A stretch of 6,990 bases of DNA from Clostridiales bacterium (lineage in GTDB: Bacteria; Bacillota; Clostridia; Tissierellales; Sedimentibacteraceae). A program made the translations under genes and the position numbers. The notes under the pieces were generated by a model, which saw only the letters and a program-made list of their open reading frames with translations, ran no database searches and was not told where the DNA came from. The stretch spans positions 1 through 6,990 of the forward strand of contig DMWH01000025.1 of assembly GCA_003483345.1 (NCBI GenBank), read 5' to 3'. Shown here in pieces: positions 6,082 to 6,990 of this stretch; the first letter of the stretch is position 1; every line of letters starts with the position of its first letter.

Positions 6082-6804
6082 ATGAAGAGGTTAAAAGATA
6101 AAGTAGCAGTTGTTACGGGAGGCTCAAGAGGTATCGGCAGAAGTATTTGCGAATTGTTTGCTGATGAAGGAGCACATGTTATTGCATTGTATAAAACTAA
6201 TTTTAATTATGAAAAGGCCAATGTTGAAGGTTATAAAGCTGATGTATGTTCAGACAGTGACATAGAAAAATTAAAAGAATTTATTTTAAACAAATATGGG
6301 AAGATAGATATTTTGGTTAATAATGCAGGGATTACAAGGGATGCTTTGATTGAAAAAATGACTGATGATATGTGGGAAGAGGTTATAAATGTTAATTTGA
6401 AGTCAGTGTTTAGAATAACAAAAGCTTTATATTCTTTTATGAAGGAAGCTGAATATGCTTCGATAATTAATATATCATCTATAGTCGGTGAATATGGCAA
6501 TATCGGTCAATCAAATTATGCTGCATCAAAAGCCGGGATAATTGGGCTGACAAAGACATGGGCTAAGGAGTTTTCAAGAAAAGGAGAAAATATCAGAGTA
6601 AATGCAATTGCACCGGGTTTCATAAACACTGATATGATGGCTACGGTTCCTGAAAATGTTATAAATTCCATTAAAGAAAAAACAATGCTTAAAAGGCTTG
6701 GAGAGCCGGCTGAAATAGCAAATGCCGCACTGTTTCTTGCAAGTACAGAGTCTTCTTATATAACCGGTCATGTTTTATCGGTTAATGGAGGATTAAGATT
6801 ATAA
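6082..6804 (+). CDS. Short-chain dehydrogenase/reductase, FabG-like 3-oxoacyl reductase
   Basis: This is a classical SDR of 240 aa. The Rossmann dinucleotide-binding motif is TGGSRGIG (12-19), followed by NNAG (80-83), structural Asn105 in NVNL, catalytic Ser133 (ISS), and Tyr146 and Lys150 in YAASK. The Ser-Tyr spacing of 13 is the same as in E. coli FabG. GITRDALIEKMTDDMW (83-98) and the C-terminal VNGG are strongly FabG/PhaB-like, so a 3-oxoacyl thioester to 3-hydroxyacyl reduction with NAD(P)H is the best guess. Reverse oxidation, or another secondary alcohol/ketone, is possible. It follows the flavoprotein by 9 nt with AGAGGT (6071-6076) as the ribosome site, and it is the last gene before a terminator. 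Since it follows a KAS III-like enzyme, its substrate is probably the 3-oxo product of that enzyme; this is inference. It may be acyl-CoA rather than ACP specific, and cofactor preference is not clear. Confidence 0.9.
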   Translation: MKRLKDKVAVVTGGSRGIGRSICELFADEGAHVIALYKTNFNYEKANVEGYKADVCSDSDIEKLKEFILNKYGKIDILVNNAGITRDALIEKMTDDMWEEVINVNLKSVFRITKALYSFMKEAEYASIINISSIVGEYGNIGQSNYAASKAGIIGLTKTWAKEFSRKGENIRVNAIAPGFINTDMMATVPENVINSIKEKTMLKRLGEPAEIANAALFLASTESSYITGHVLSVNGGLRL

Positions 6805-6823
6805 AATCAATAAAAAGGTAGGA

Positions 6824-6844
6824 AAAGGGAGTATTACTCCCTTT
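6824..6844 (+). terminator. Probable terminator at the end of the operon
   Basis: A perfect 9-bp stem, AAAGGGAGT (6824-6832) and ACTCCCTTT (6836-6844), has a 3-nt loop and lies 19 nt after the last stop codon. The following T-run is interrupted (ATTAATTTG), so termination may be incomplete, but the hairpin is compact and GC-rich at its core. A new promoter starts 6 nt later, consistent with a transcript boundary. Confidence 0.75.
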
Positions 6845-6850
6845 ATTAAT

Positions 6851-6879
6851 TTGACTAATTATGATACAATTAATATAAT
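6851..6879 (+). promoter_or_regulatory. Near-consensus sigma-A promoter for the next gene
   Basis: TTGACT (6851-6856, five of six) and TATAAT (6874-6879, perfect) are separated by the optimal 17 bp. Transcription would start near 6885-6887, leaving a leader of about 80 nt before the start codon at 6968. Nothing like the palindrome at 794-816 is seen around it, so this unit is probably under different control. Confidence 0.72.
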
Positions 6880-6967
6880 ATGAATCCTAAAAGTTATAAA
6901 ATTATATGACGGATGGGGATTGTAGGACTAGCCCAAAAATGATAAAAGACAGAAATTAAAGGTGTAA

Positions 6968-6990
6968 ATGATGAATATTATACAAAAAGA
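6968..6990 (+). CDS. Start of a further gene, cut by the window edge
   Basis: AAAGGTG (6958-6964) precedes two adjacent in-frame ATGs (6968 and 6971), followed by an open frame to the edge reading MMNIIQK. A promoter at 6851-6879 supports a real gene here. Seven codons are too few to say what it encodes; either ATG could be the start. Confidence 0.5.

Noticed and set aside
2865..6804. A bile-acid-inducible type operon (CoA ligase plus SDR plus transporter plus flavoprotein)
   Set aside because: The transporter is SSS rather than the major facilitator type, the SDR is FabG-like, and the characteristic dehydratase, old-yellow-enzyme-type oxidoreductases and CoA transferase are absent, while a KAS III-like enzyme is present.
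6900..6945. Possible structured leader (riboswitch-like) between the right-hand promoter and the next gene
   Set aside because: Only a weak TGGG/CCCA pairing is visible, with no recognisable riboswitch core or terminator/antiterminator pair.

Overview
The window is AT-rich DNA with purine-rich Shine-Dalgarno sites (AGGAGG, GGAGGTG), frequent AGA and ATA codons and textbook sigma-A promoters. This suggests a low-GC Firmicute, probably an anaerobic clostridium-like organism. That placement is an inference from composition and gene style; there is no rRNA or marker gene here.

Layout, all on the + strand: (1) a TetR-family regulator (74-664) with its own hairpin-plus-T-run terminator (671-709). 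(2) A control region (711-839) with a perfect-consensus promoter, TTGACA-17 bp-TATAAT, followed immediately by a 23-bp near-perfect palindrome that looks like the operator. (3) A compact six-gene transcription unit: a 155-aa four-helix membrane protein (840-1307), a sodium:solute symporter (1307-2800), an intergenic hairpin without a T-run (2804-2841), an acyl-CoA synthetase (2865-4427), a ketoacyl-synthase-III-like thiolase-fold enzyme (4439-5461), an iron-sulfur flavoprotein (5458-6072) and a FabG-like short-chain reductase (6082-6804), closed by a hairpin at 6824-6844. (4) A new near-consensus promoter (6851-6879) and the first codons of another gene at the right edge.

Read together, the unit looks like a regulated carboxylate route. 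A two-component Na+ symporter brings an organic acid in, and the ligase makes its CoA thioester. The KAS III-like enzyme then forms or breaks a carbon-carbon (or other acyl) bond, the SDR reduces a 3-oxo group, and the Fe-S flavoprotein supplies or removes electrons. TetR would repress the unit until the acid or its CoA ester appears. The substrate cannot be read from the sequence. The most unusual points are the KAS III-like enzyme, which keeps the nucleophilic Cys112 but lacks the usual His and Asn of the triad; the double-length symporter partner protein; and the combination of genes itself.

There are no RNA genes, insertion sequences, CRISPR arrays or long repeats in the window. No stretch longer than about 190 bases lacks a gene.
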